Of a DNA stretch of 64,000 nucleotides, positions 44,565 to 54,726 are shown in pieces. How positions within the stretch are numbered: the stretch's first letter is position 1; the number at the start of each line of letters is the position of its first letter. The stretch comes from Locusta migratoria (Eukaryota; Arthropoda; Insecta; Orthoptera; Acrididae). The notes under the pieces were generated by a model that saw only the letters and a program-made list of their open reading frames with translations, had not been told where the DNA came from and did not search any database. The stretch spans positions 76,064,297 through 76,128,296 of the forward strand of contig CM048750.1 in assembly GCA_026315105.1 (NCBI GenBank), read 5' to 3'. A program made the translations under genes and the position numbers.

Positions 44565-45350
44565 GATGTTTATGGCATTACATTAGGAAACAAGTTAATA
44601 ACAACATTAGATGATGGCAAGAAAAGAAAAAATGTAAACTTTAGAATGTCAACGAAAAACAAATTTTCAAGAAGAGAAATTTGCTGTGGTGTAAATCATT
44701 AGTCTGTAGTATAAAGGTGCACTGTTGTGTGACAGGACGATCAGGAACTCGGAAAATAAGAGAATAGAAGCTTTGGATATTCGGTGCTGCAGGAGAATGT
44801 TAAAGAGTACAGGGATAAACAGCGTAATTCTACCAACTTCGACTCAATACGATTTAGGGGAAAATCTAATTAGCTCTCTTAGGTTTTTTGCAGATGACGG
44901 CATCTTTTACCGTCTAGTAAAATCATCTGAAGATCAAAACCAACTGCAGAACGATCTGAATAAGGTATCACTATGGTGTAAAACCTGGCAATTGATTCTA
45001 AATAATCCGAATACAATACACAATAACAAATGTTTGCGACTGACTGATGCTAATCATTCACAATCCCGTAACTAATGAGGTACTGAAAAGAATTGGGGAA
45101 AATTGAAATAACTAAACTAAAAGAAGTTATGGATGGTTAAGACACGTTTTGACACATAAAGGAATAGTATATTCATTATTAGAATGAAGTGTGCGTGATA
45201 AAAATCTCAGAATTAGCACACATATCGAAAAGAGAAAGCAGGTTCGGATGGACCTGCGTTTCAGTGGTTATTCGTAGATGAAGAGAATTTCGCGAGGTAG
45301 AGCAGAGAGCTGTATAAAGACCTGTCTTCGGGCCAAAGACCACAACAACA
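44565..45350 (+). mobile_element. RTE-type LINE 3' end, interrupted by a LINE F1 piece
   Basis: RTE residues (NKRIEALDIRCCRRMLKS at about 44755) run to gggataaacagcgtaat at 44833. They resume at about 45066 with ccgtaactaatgaggtactg. The C-terminal DNA continues to a tail aagaccacaacaacaacat at 45337. It is heavily decayed. Confidence 0.75.
44838..45060 (+). mobile_element. LINE F1 fragment nested in the RTE
   Basis: It encodes YDLGENLISSLRFFADDGIF, YRLVKSSEDQNQLQNDLNKV, SLWCKTWQLILNN. The catalytic FADD is intact. It is homologous to 8805-8985 and lacks both ends of the LINE. Related bases (cgtaat / cgtaac) flank it, possibly a short target duplication. Confidence 0.8.
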
Positions 45351-45359
45351 ACATATGTG

Positions 45360-46017
45360 ATTATGATTTGTCAGTGATACTGTATAGTTTAATATTTATG
45401 CTCGTATTTACAAATGCTCAATATCCCGATATGACGATCATGGAGACACTGTATAATGGAATCACTGATAATGCTCTTTCGGGTTACGGTACACAACTTC
45501 TTAATCATGGAATGCCCGGCTACAGAGTTTTCACTAAACTGCCTGATATTTCTGCAATGCACAGCAATCATGTTTCATCTAAACATGCAAAAGTACAGGA
45601 AGTGAATGAAGCAGAAGACATTAGTGTCAAATGTTCATATGTTCAAATGTTTGTATAGTCTATGGGACTTATCTACGTGGTCATCAGTCGCTAAACTTAC
45701 AAACTACTAATGAACTACTTACGATCTAGGACGGCACAAATATCCATGCCCGAGGGGGGATTCGAACCCCCGACCGTAGTGGCCGTGCAGACCGTGACAT
45801 TAGTGTCATTGTGGAACATCGTCCTTCAAACAGAAATAACAGAACTACCTATCGGTGTCCCATATATCAGGTATTAGCTGGCAGTGCATGTGGTTTTAAT
45901 GAACTATTTAAGTTTATAGACAAATATATACATACATCACAGATACAAGAAAAAGACAATTGTTTCTCACCTCAACAACCTCTTCATCCTGTCCAACCCA
46001 TCCTGGACGTTCTCTAG
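45360..46017 (+). pseudogene. Unrecognised coding frame interrupted by a SINE
   Basis: The left part is open within the frame at 45278-45658; its first codons belong to the RTE 3' end. The right part (45811-46017, TAG at 46015) is in the same phase once the SINE and one TSD copy are removed. About 160 codons are open in AT-rich DNA, which is unlikely by chance. The left part has a hydrophobic segment (VILYSLIFMLVFTNAQ) that could be a signal peptide, then MTIMETLYNGITDNALSGYG. The right part includes RCPIYQVLAGSACGFNELFK. I recognise no family; a host exon or an unknown transposon gene are both possible. Confidence 0.35.
45630..45795 (-). mobile_element. SINE A, 5'-truncated, with TSD
   Basis: The tail and body are complete but the first ~35 nt of the tRNA head are missing (it starts gtcacggtctgcacgg). 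A perfect TSD, gacattagtgtca, lies at 45617-45629 and 45796-45808, so truncation happened during insertion. Confidence 0.93.
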
Positions 46018-46237
46018 TGTGATGACCAACAGCACCAGCCAAGAAATATTTCTCCCGTTCTAGGTCCAGAGACGAGTGCTCCAGGTTTCCATTCATCCCT
46101 GCTCTTGTTTCAATAAAGCGGGATATCTTCCAAAATTGTCTGCCGGTTTATCGCCTCGTAAAATCGTATTGTCTCCCATTCCGGATTTAGCCGGTTTGTT
46201 AATACGATGCTGCCCTGTATGAAAGTTTCATCATCCG

Positions 46238-46291
<54 letters not shown>

Positions 46292-46600
46292 ACAAATTTT
46301 CATAAATTCATTTTGCTGTTTTTCTCGTAATTGCATCTCTCTTCTAAGAGTCTTTAGCCTTCTGCTGTTCAACGTACCTCTCGTTACGAAATAGCTTCGC
46401 GTCAGTATCCTCACGTGCGATTGGCCCTTGAGTCAATGGTGATTTCAGTTACTACTGATAACCTCAAGTCTTTAATTCTATATCCCAGAAGCGAGACATG
46501 TCCATGTAGAAGGACGCAGAATCTTCTTTGAAGCTGCTGGAAATAACTGTGGAGCTGTGGGGCATCATCATCATTATTATTTTATTATTACTGCTACTGA
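46018..46600. other. Unassigned sequence with poly(A) tract
   Basis: An uninterrupted run of about 50 A lies at 46238-46287. The remaining sequence is unrecognised. Confidence 0.5.
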
Positions 46601-46604
46601 CATG

Positions 46605-46836
46605 GAGGAAGGATGGAAGTTTAGGGTTTAACGTCCCGTCGACAGCGTGGTCATTAGAGACGCAGCTAAAGCTCGGAGTTTTGGATAAAGATGCGGAAGG
46701 AAACATCCCGGCATTTGCCTGGAGTGATTTAGGGAAATCACGGAAAACCTAAATCAGGATGGCCGGAGGTGGATTTGAACCACCATCCTCCCGAATGCGA
46801 GTCCACTGCGTTACCACTGCGCCACCTCGCTCGGTT
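46605..46836 (-). mobile_element. SINE D, full length with TSD
   Basis: The minus-strand head reads GAGCGAGGTGGCGCAGTGGT, AACGCAGTGGACTCGC, with B box GGTTCAAATCC. The body has aaatcactccaggcaaatgc and cgacgggacgttaaacccta. The TSD is ctactgacatg (46594-46604) and ctactgtcatg (46837-46847). Confidence 0.9.
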
Positions 46837-46847
46837 CTACTGTCATG

Positions 46848-47525
46848 TGTTGCTACTGTGTTATAAATAAAAACCCTTCCAAACGTTCTGCAATTTGTAA
46901 TTTGCAACTTGCGGATCATTTGGAAATGTCGTCCAATTTTAATTTTGTTCTGTCCTGTTCTGTCAAGCACCGACGGATACTCCAGTTATTTATGCTTTCT
47001 GCTATATTTGCGAGCTCTTTCCGTCTGCACTTCTCGTGGTGCACCGCTTCCTTCTTAATAAAGCATACAAGCTGTCGTCTAAAACATCACTCAGAATACG
47101 AAAACTCCCCTACTCTCTTTTTACTTACAGGTTTACCCTTCAAAACTATTTCTATAACCACAAACCTTCAGTTCAGTTACTTCTCCATCTTTTTCTATCT
47201 GTCAGTAGTTATGTCTGATTATCCACACTTCTCAGTCTTTACTTCCTCACTTTTCGCCAACGAACTTATTTTGTTCTGTTCTGCGCTATGTTAACATCTT
47301 GAAATTGTTCTGGCTTCCTTCATATTTTATTCTCATCGTGCAGGTTTCAGCATCAGATGACTTTTTCAGCCTGTTCCTTAATTGTAGTAAATTCCTCTGT
47401 TCATACAAATCACTTTATTCGACATTATCTTGATTTTAATTCATGTATCTCACAATCAGTCGCTTTCTATTCTACAACCTATGTATCTAATGTTTTGAAA
47501 ATTAACTAATGTTTTCCATTTAGCA
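46848..47525. other. Unassigned sequence
   Basis: The 149-codon ORF at 46845-47294 is Phe/Leu/Ser-rich with no motif I recognise; it may be a chance frame of pyrimidine-rich DNA. Confidence 0.25.
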
Positions 47526-47538
47526 CTATCTTCATGTT

Positions 47539-47736
47539 CAAAACTTCAAATGTTTGTATAGTCTATGGGACTTAACTACGGGGTCATCAGTCCCTAAACT
47601 TACAAACTACTTATGAACTACTTACGAACTAGGACGACACAAATATCCATACCCGAGTAGGGATTCGAACCCCCGACCGTAGTGTCCGTGCAGACTGTGA
47701 CTGGAGCGCCTTAGTCCCCTCGGCCACCACGGCCGG
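47539..47736 (-). mobile_element. SINE, subfamily A
   Basis: A full copy, with GGCCGTGGTGGCCGAGGGG at the right. The imperfect TSD is ctatcttcatgtt (47526) and ctatcttaatgtc (47737). Confidence 0.92.
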
Positions 47737-47744
47737 CTATCTTA

Positions 47745-48742
47745 ATGTCTTTCCTTGGTTTAGGTGTCAGATGTTGTGTTGTATTTATGAGTATTTTAAT
47801 TCCGTAACTGCTTTGTGATAGTCAAACAGCCTCGAATGTGATGCAAAATATTGGACCTTTTAAATAGCGTTCATAATGTAAGTTATAGTGGCTGTAATTG
47901 CAAAAAAAAAAAAAAAAAAAAATAAATAAATAAATAAATAAATAAAAACAAGATTAAAAAATAAAATAAAATAATTTAGTTGCATCACAAATGAGTTATG
48001 GAAATTGGGTGACTCATTGATATTCATATAGGTATCGACAGAAAATTTAAATTGAAAACTTTGCCTGCCGGTGGAGGAATGTGTGACGCTACAGAGTGAA
48101 TTCATAGCGTAGAAAGCAACGTATTCAGCAGGGCACATAACGATAGCGGAACATTTATTCTGCGAGAATTTATTTCCGTGTAGTCAGTTGGAAAGTAACT
48201 GTGTCAGAGCCGAGCGATTCTCGGTTCGCGATTTGGAAGGGGATGGGCACCCGGGAGTACGGTATCCTTTGCGTCGCGTCTCTGTGAGAATGTGCGCGAG
48301 GAACTAAATTGGGAGAAGTTAAAGTGATATCTGCGAGATATGAGAAGAGACACCGTAAAACCTGTGTGACTTAGAAGAGAGAGAGGGTCCACGGCATTGT
48401 GGGTGACAGGCTGCAGTCGGGGACATCGGAACAACCGGAAGCGGAAGTCGGCGGGAAGAGGAGCGGCGGAGAACTTTCCGGTAACTTTGTCTCCGCCCGC
48501 GCCGTCGACGCGGGAAACACGGTTACCGCTTCAGAAACTCACACACAGCCTCCATGTCGACAACAGATCTCACGATGAGAGCGAGTTCTTCGGAAATACA
48601 GACTTCTTACCGGTGCCTGCTGTTTACTGAAGGAGAAGGCAAACTCGAAAACTGTCAGAGCAAAAATTTATAGAGGTCTGCCGTTTTTATCTATTAAGGA
48701 AAGAATATAATCAAATAACACGAAAATCTGAAATGGAGTTTT
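47745..48742. other. Unassigned sequence, GC-rich at 48200-48560
   Basis: An A-run with (AAAT)n occurs at 47901-47945. The 48200-48560 part is GC-rich, with overlapping ORFs on both strands; none is recognisable. Confidence 0.3.
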
Positions 48743-48752
48743 TGCTTAAAAT

Positions 48753-48979
48753 GTCGGCCACCGTAGCTCAGCGGTAGCGCCGCTGACTACCACGCAGGAG
48801 GCCCGGGTTCGATTCCCGGCAGGGCACTGGGTGTTGTCCTAATCATCATCATCTCATCATCAATGGCACGTAAGTCGCCCACGCGGCGTCAAATAAAAAG
48901 ACTTACACTAAGCCGACCGAACAATCCCGCAAGGGATCTCCCGTCCAAGAAAGCCATAAGCCCTTTTCCATTTCCATTG
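48753..48979 (+). mobile_element. SINE E with TSD
   Basis: The tRNA-like head has A box TAGCTCAGCGGTAGCG and B box GGGTTCGATTCCC, ending GGCAGGGCAC. The unrelated tail ends ccataagcccttttccattt. The TSD is tgcttaaaat at 48743-48752 and 48980-48989. Confidence 0.88.
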
Positions 48980-48989
48980 TGCTTAAAAT

Positions 48990-49330
48990 AAATTTAAAGG
49001 AACTGACATTGCCGACCGAAGAGTTACTTTATGTTGACTATCTTACACTCATTTCTTCGCTGTATCAAACTATAAATGTGAAGAATTAGAAGGCCCCTTA
49101 GACCACTCAACCGCCAGTCAACCGCGGTCCCGATTGGTAAATGTGTTTTTTACTTTTACGACTGTCAGAATCCTCAGGGATCTACAGTATAAGAAATTCT
49201 AAATTTCTTGTGGTGGAAGCTTCGTTCCGAAGCTGTAATGGGTGTCGAGTGACTTTTATTTATAGACTGTAAACATCCTCGGGCTTCTAGTAACATAGAC
49301 AGATCTGGTGTTGTTGTATAAGTGAGAAAT
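48990..49330. other. Unassigned sequence
   Basis: No recognisable element. Confidence 0.3.
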
Positions 49331-49333
49331 ATT

Positions 49334-49357
49334 GGCTGCGGAGCGCGCGGTTTCTCG

Positions 49358-49390
<33 letters not shown>

Positions 49391-49478
49391 GTCCTTGATA
49401 TAAGTTAAAGTAATTTGTAAGACTAGGGTCTGATGACCATAGCAGTTTGTTACTATAGGTTTACAAACATTTAAACCG
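49334..49478 (+). mobile_element. SINE C, partial, with (GT)n
   Basis: A partial head (ggctgcggagcgcgcgg) is followed by (GT)n at 49361-49389, in place of the B box and the GGGTGTGTGTG segment. The tail is ggtttacaaacatttaaac. Confidence 0.75.
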
Positions 49479-49885
49479 ATCAGGTTGTTATGTTTAGTGG
49501 TGCAAGGGTAGCAGAAAATTCTGAACACGTTGCAACTGAAAACACATATTGTTCCATCAAGGTTAAAAAATATCATTGAGCCTTACCGAAACAAAATTCC
49601 GGCCGAAAATAAGACGTGGTATCTCTTTGGACGCAATGCGTTCGATGGTTTACTTGAACAATTTTCGAAGTTAGACAGTCGTTGCTTAGGCTTTTGTGTG
49701 CGTTCATCTCTCGGTGTATGCAATACTTGATACTTGCGTTTATGAGTTACGTCTACATACAAATTACGAAAACAAGATAGCGAAAGGTATGCCACTGAAC
49801 TGTTTTGGTTGGTAGTATTGATTCTTTGTGAGGTCTGTAAAATGTTTACTTTAACGGCCGGAAATGTCAGTATTTATAAACTTTT
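49479..49885. other. Unassigned sequence
   Basis: The ORFs at 49530 (plus) and 49583 (minus) are antisense to each other and have no known domain. Confidence 0.3.
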
Positions 49886-50086
49886 CGCCGCGGTGGAGTA
49901 GCCGAGCGGTCTAAAGTGTCTCGCTGCGGAGCACGCGGCTGCTCGCCGTCGGAGGTTCGAGTCCTCCCTGCGGCATGGGTGTGTGTGTTTTTCCTTAGGT
50001 TAGTTTACCTAGGTTTAAGTAGTTTGTAAGTTACGGACTGATGACCACGCAGTTTGGTCCGATAGATTTACAAACATTTGAACATT
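49886..50086 (+). mobile_element. SINE, subfamily C, full length
   Basis: Head CGCCGCGGTGGAGTAGCCGA, GCGGTCTAAAGTGTCTCGC; B box GGTTCGAGTCCTCC; then GGGTGTGTGTGTTTTTCC and the shared tail. Class C has a Leu/Ser-type long variable arm like A and B. Confidence 0.92.
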
Positions 50087-50189
50087 TTGAATTGATAAAT
50101 TTTTCCAGGCTATTATACCGTGGTCTTGCGGATTTGTTAATAAAGACCAACGTTTCATTCTCATCTGCAGAGGACATTCTCAAAGGGGA

Positions 50190-50790
50190 TCGTGGCCCTT
50201 TTTAACGTTCGATACACACCCTGGCTCGTTACTGACTGCAACCGAATTCCGTTTACGCGTTCTCGCGCGCAGACGAGGCCAACGAGAAAGACAGGCAGCG
50301 GCGCGCAAATAACGTGACGTGATCAAGAGGGGCCTGCGTCAACGTGATCGGTAGCTGACCGGCTGCCTGCTGTGACGCAGTGGGTAGTGTCCCAGCGGCC
50401 GGCCAGTCAGCTAGCGATCGTGGCGGCCGGGAACTACCTTAAAAAATGTTCAAATGTTTGTTAAGCTTATGGGACTTAACTACGGGGTCATCTGTCCCTA
50501 AACTTACAAACTACTTATGAACTACTTACGAACTACTTACGAACTAGGACGGCACAAATATCCATGCACGAGGCGGGATTCGAACCCCCGACTGTAGTGG
50601 CCGTGCTGACCGTGACTGGAGCGCCTCAGTCACCTCGGCCACCGCGGCCGGCGGAACTACCTTACTTACGAAGCATGACGACTGCGCTGGGGCCGGTCTT
50701 TCTCGTAGGCCTCGGCGCGCAGAGGTTTGACGTAAGATGTTTTGGAGAGGCGCACGCAGTTGACTGTTGCTGATTGCCGTTGTTCGTTGT
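50190..50790. promoter_or_regulatory. GC-rich segment split by a SINE
   Basis: The DNA at 50215-50430 and 50665-50760 is rich in CpG and reads as one block interrupted by the SINE at 50442-50652. The phrase ccagcggcc-gccagtcagct (50392) recurs at 55356. It could be a promoter or an unknown GC-rich repeat. Confidence 0.25.
50442..50652 (-). mobile_element. SINE, subfamily A, with TSD
   Basis: A full copy with an extra internal repeat of cgaactactta (50520-50545). The TSD is ggaactacctta at 50430-50441 and 50653-50664. Confidence 0.94.
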
Positions 50791-51300
50791 TAGTATATCC
50801 CATGGTGAACTGTTTTATTTCTTATACAATACCAGAATCCCGATTTCATTCAGTTTCACGCCCTCCTCCATCCTATTGAAATTATAGGGGTGGCTTACAA
50901 TTTATATAGCCTCTCTGTAAAGTCTTTCGTGATATATGTCCTTAATAAAAGGCAGAAAGACTTTATATTCCACAAGAACCTTTTCAACAGTCTTAATTCT
51001 ACGTGGCAGTCTCAACGCTCTCCTTACCTCTTTGGACAATAGCCATACTTGAGTATATCATTAGTCAAGTGTTTCAATTCCGCATCGAGTATATGTGCAT
51101 CTATATATGTGCGTGTTGGGGAGTTGTAGGGGTGTCACTTATTTTTCTTAATAAAACGTATTTTGTGTGTATTTATGAGTTAGTATAGTGTCATAATTCT
51201 TTTAAGGAGGTGAACAGATTTCCGTTGCACAGAGCCTTGTATTGCTTTATTCGTACACTCGAGTTAGTGCCTGGCATTGACTGGTGTGTATTTATTCCAT
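50791..51300. other. Unassigned sequence
   Basis: No recognisable element. Confidence 0.3.
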
Positions 51301-51315
51301 TCTTATGTTAGGCCA

Positions 51316-51945
51316 TCATCTACATCTACATCTATATGGGATACTCTGCAAATCACATTTAAGTGCCTGGCAGAGGATTCAGCGAACCACCATTATACTA
51401 TTTTATCTCCCATTCCATTCTCGAATGGCGCGTGGGAAGAAAGAACACCTGAATCTCTCCGTTCGGGCTCTGATTTCCCGTATTTTATTCTGATAATTTT
51501 TTCTACCTATGTAAGTGAGAGTCAACAATATATTTTCGCATTCGGAGGAGAATGTTGGCGATTGTAGTTTCGTAAGTAGCCCACGCCCAGATCCTGTATC
51601 ATTTCCGTAGCGCTGTCTCCCCTGTATCGTGACAATACGAAACAAGCTGCCCTTCTTTGGACTCTTTCGATGTCCTCCGTCAAACCCACCTCATAAGGAT
51701 CCCACACTGGGTAGCAATACTCCAAAATAGGACGGACAACCGTAGAGTGTGCAGCCTCTTTAGTAGTTCTGTTGCATCTTTTAAGGGTTCTGACAATAAA
51801 ACGCAGTCTCTTGTTCGCCTTCCCACGACATTATCTACGTGTTCTTTCCAATTTAAGTCTGAAGTATAAGTAATTCCGAGGTATTTTGTGGAGTTTACGG
51901 TTTTCATATTTGAATGATTTATCATGTAAACAAAATTTAACGGAT
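51316..51945 (-). mobile_element. LINE fragment, family F1, 3' end
   Basis: Minus-strand pieces: STKYLGITYTSDLNWKEHVD, NVVG (about 51900-51840), YCYPVWDPYEVGLTEDIERV, QRRAACFVLSRYRGDS (51720-51620), then RKNYQNKIREIRARTERFRC. The 3' end is ATATAGATGTAGATGTAGAT at 51316-51335. It is truncated just upstream of about 51945. Confidence 0.88.
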
Positions 51946-52279
51946 TTCTTTTCGTTGTCTTTCGTTGCTCTTTGTCGAGCCATTTTAGTTTGTCCTGCCG
52001 ATGACACTACATCAGAATTTAGGTATCTAAACTGATCCCCTAATTGTTTTGACCAGTGTGCATCTACGTCACTGATGTTTGCATTGGAACAGAAAAAAGA
52101 ACCTTTACCAACTGTATCCACGTAGAAAGTTTGACTCACACTGAACAAAATAAGTTTCGACGGTAGGAAAAGCACTACGTGTGTAAGCGTCGCAAGTCGG
52201 ACGTTGACGTTATAGTTGCGGTCGGCGGCATTTGCAAGAGACTGTCGCACAGTTGCTGCCGACGGCAAATTTACCGCAT

Positions 52280-52550
52280 GTTTCTCTCTTTTGCTTAATG
52301 TGCGAGCTCTAACTTACTTCAGTGCTGTACTTTAGAAGAGAGCGACGGTTGGTTGACCGCTACGGAAAAATTCGCCGTGTGTGTAACCGGACAAAAGGAC
52401 GAACCCAGAGGAAGATAACGTAAAGCCAAAAGGCAAGTTGCACAAATGGCGAATGTCTTGTGACGCGACCTGTTTACCGTCGGCACTCATAGAACTCCAG
52501 AATTAACACACACGGCGGTTAAATCTCCGTCGTACGAGCCAGTCGGTGAA
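52280..52550 (+). repeat. Unclassified dispersed repeat, copy 1
   Basis: The region 52300-52440 aligns with 56640-56785. Shared phrases include gaaaaat(t)cgccgtgtgt / gaaaaatccgctgtgtgt, taaccgg, aaaggacgaacccagaggaag / aaaggagtaatccagacgaag. No coding or TIR signal. Confidence 0.5.
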
Positions 52551-52556
52551 ATCACT

Positions 52557-52749
52557 TCAAATGTTTATAAATCTATGGGACTGAACTATTGTGGTTAACA
52601 GTTCCTAGGATTTCGTACTGTTTAAACTAACTTAAGCTAACCTAAGTGCAACACACTTACCTAGGGTCGAGTGATGACTCGATCCTCCAACGGGAAGAAA
52701 TCGTGAGCTCCACAGCAAGGAGCCTTAGAGTGCGCGGCCAGTTACCCCG
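52557..52749 (-). mobile_element. SINE, subfamily C
   Basis: A diverged copy. The tail caaatgtttataaatctatg is at the left and the head (gagccttagagtgcgcggcc) at the right. Flanks aaatcactt and aaatcagtt may be a TSD. Confidence 0.78.
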
Positions 52750-52944
52750 GAAAATCAGTTAACGTAATTATACTTTGTCATTTAATGTGTTGCTTATACG
52801 TACACAGTGTGGTATAAAATAAACAGAAATCGTATTTTTATTATTAGTACGGCGATGAATTTTGTTTTTTCCAAATAATAGAAGTAGAAGTCCGGCTCTA
52901 GTGTTCTATATGTAGTTTGAACATTTAAGGCAAGATAAAAGTTA

Positions 52945-53790
52945 TCAGACATGAAAGTGATCCCAGGCGTGCTCCAGGGGGGATTCAAACGATCTTTGCT
53001 TTCCACCTCATAGATAACATAAGTTTAAGATAAGTTTAATAGCGAAATACAGGATAATATGCAGCGTATTGAAGTGTGGTGCAGGAAAGGGCAATTTGGC
53101 CTCTAAATAAACTAGTGTCAAGTGCTGTGTGTGTGTGTGTGTGTGTGTGTGGGTGTGGGTGTGTGTGTGGGTGGGTGTGTGTGTGTGTGTGTGTAGAAAG
53201 ATACTTTATTATATAAGTACGCAGTAGTAAGACAAAAACAGGAAGCAGTTTTTTTCCATAAAATATCTGGAAATGGACATAAGGGGCGTTCTGAAATGGA
53301 ACGATCATATGAAATCAGTCCTGGGATGGCAGATGCCAGATTAAGATTCGTTTAAATAATCGACAGGAAGTATAGTCCGTCTCGAAAGGAAATAGGTCAC
53401 AAAACTCTCGTTCAGCATGACCTATAGTGTTGCTCATCAGTGCAGGATCCGTACCAGGTAGGGTTAATAGAAGACATAGAGAAGATCCTACATAGAGCAT
53501 CATACTTCGTTACGGACTCATTTAATGAGCTCGAAAGAGTCACGGAGCTGATTAGGAAATCCAGTAGCAGACGCTGTAAGAGAGACCGTCTGACTCGCAG
53601 TTTGGGCTTCTGTCAAAGCTCCGAGAGTGTACGTTTCATGAAGAGTCAACCAAGGTGTGTGTTCTGCTACGTACATCTCCAGAAGCGATCACAAGGATAA
53701 GATTAGAGAGATTAGGGCCTACACTAAGGCATCATGCAATCATTTTTCCCGCGAACCATATGAAACTTGAATAGGGTGATAATGCTGATT
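52945..53790 (+). mobile_element. LINE F2, badly decayed, with (GT)n
   Basis: Pieces in order: PGVLQGG (about 52963), a region corresponding to RT thumb, (GT)n at 53124-53195, a thumb segment like LKWNDHMKS (about 53290), then DPYQVGLIEDIEKILHRASY (53443-53502) and the C-terminal basic segment. It parallels 37.7-38.6 kb. Confidence 0.7.
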
Positions 53791-53920
53791 GGTTATTTAG
53801 GGCACTAAATATCTTGGTCATCGGCGCCCTTACTTTAAACACTCGATCGAATGTCAAGTAGGCTATAACATGGAAACAAAGAAATTTACAACCTATTGTC
53901 ATAATAGCGATGAAAGTTCA

Positions 53921-54390
53921 GAACGAAACTTTCACTCTGCAGTGGAGTGTGCGCTGATAGGAAACTTCCTGGCAGATTAAAATTGTGTGCCGGAACCGGG
54001 ACTCGTACCTGGGACTTCTACCTTTCGCGGGAAAGCGCTCTACCACTGAGCTATATTCCGTCCTCACAACCCTACTTCCGCCAGTACCTCGCCCCCTACT
54101 TTCCAAACTTCACAATTCTCCTGCGAAAATTAGTCTGTGGCTAAGCCATGTGTCCACCATATCCTTTCTTCCAGGAGTGCTAGTCATGCAAGTTTCGCAG
54201 AAGAACTTCTGTGAAGTTTGGAAAGTAGGAGGCGAGGTACTGGCGGAAGTAAAGTTGTGAGGACGGGCCGTGAGTAACATTAGGGTAGCTCAGTGGTAGA
54301 GCGCTTGCCCGCGAAAGGCAAAGGTCCCATGTTCGAGTCCCGGTTCCGGCAAACAATTTTAATATGCTAGAAAGTTTCATGATGAAAGTT
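53921..54390. mobile_element. tRNA-headed foldback element, copy 2
   Basis: An inverted pair. The left arm (53925-54130) has aaacttcctggcagattaaa and a minus-strand tRNA-like domain. The right arm (54170-54385) has a plus-strand tRNA-like domain with A box TAGCTCAGTGGTAGAGCGC and B box TGTTCGAGTCCCGG (54287-54347), ending cgg-caaacaattttaatatgc. Most of the two arms pair, leaving a short centre near 54150. It could be a MITE that captured a tRNA-like SINE, or two SINEs joined head to head. Confidence 0.7.
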
Positions 54391-54726
54391 ATTCTAAAAT
54401 TAGATAAAATAAGTCATAGTAAAATGTGGTTTTAGGCATAGTTAAAAGGTTGGCAGACGGAAGTGGATGGTGACTACGTAAGAATAAAGGGTTACCGACC
54501 CATTCTGCCACATATTAAAATATCACACCCAATATTTTGGGAAGAAGTACAGTCATAGTACAAAATCGTATGACACGTTCTACAGATGCCTCATCGTGAG
54601 TTAAAATACAGTGCAGGTCCTGTGAGAGATCCAAATTTGTCCTCATACCGTCATATAAAATACAATCCGTTAGAATATGCCGAATCAACATTTTTTGTAA
54701 ATCTAAAGGACTTAACTACGTTGATC
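54391..54726. other. Unassigned sequence with a SINE remnant
   Basis: A minus-strand SINE body remnant (aaaggacttaactacgttga, tcatcagtcaa) lies at about 54695-54735. The rest is unrecognised. Confidence 0.4.

Noticed and set aside
46845..47294. 149-codon ORF as a host gene
   Set aside because: No recognisable domain; Phe/Leu/Ser composition fits pyrimidine-rich DNA.
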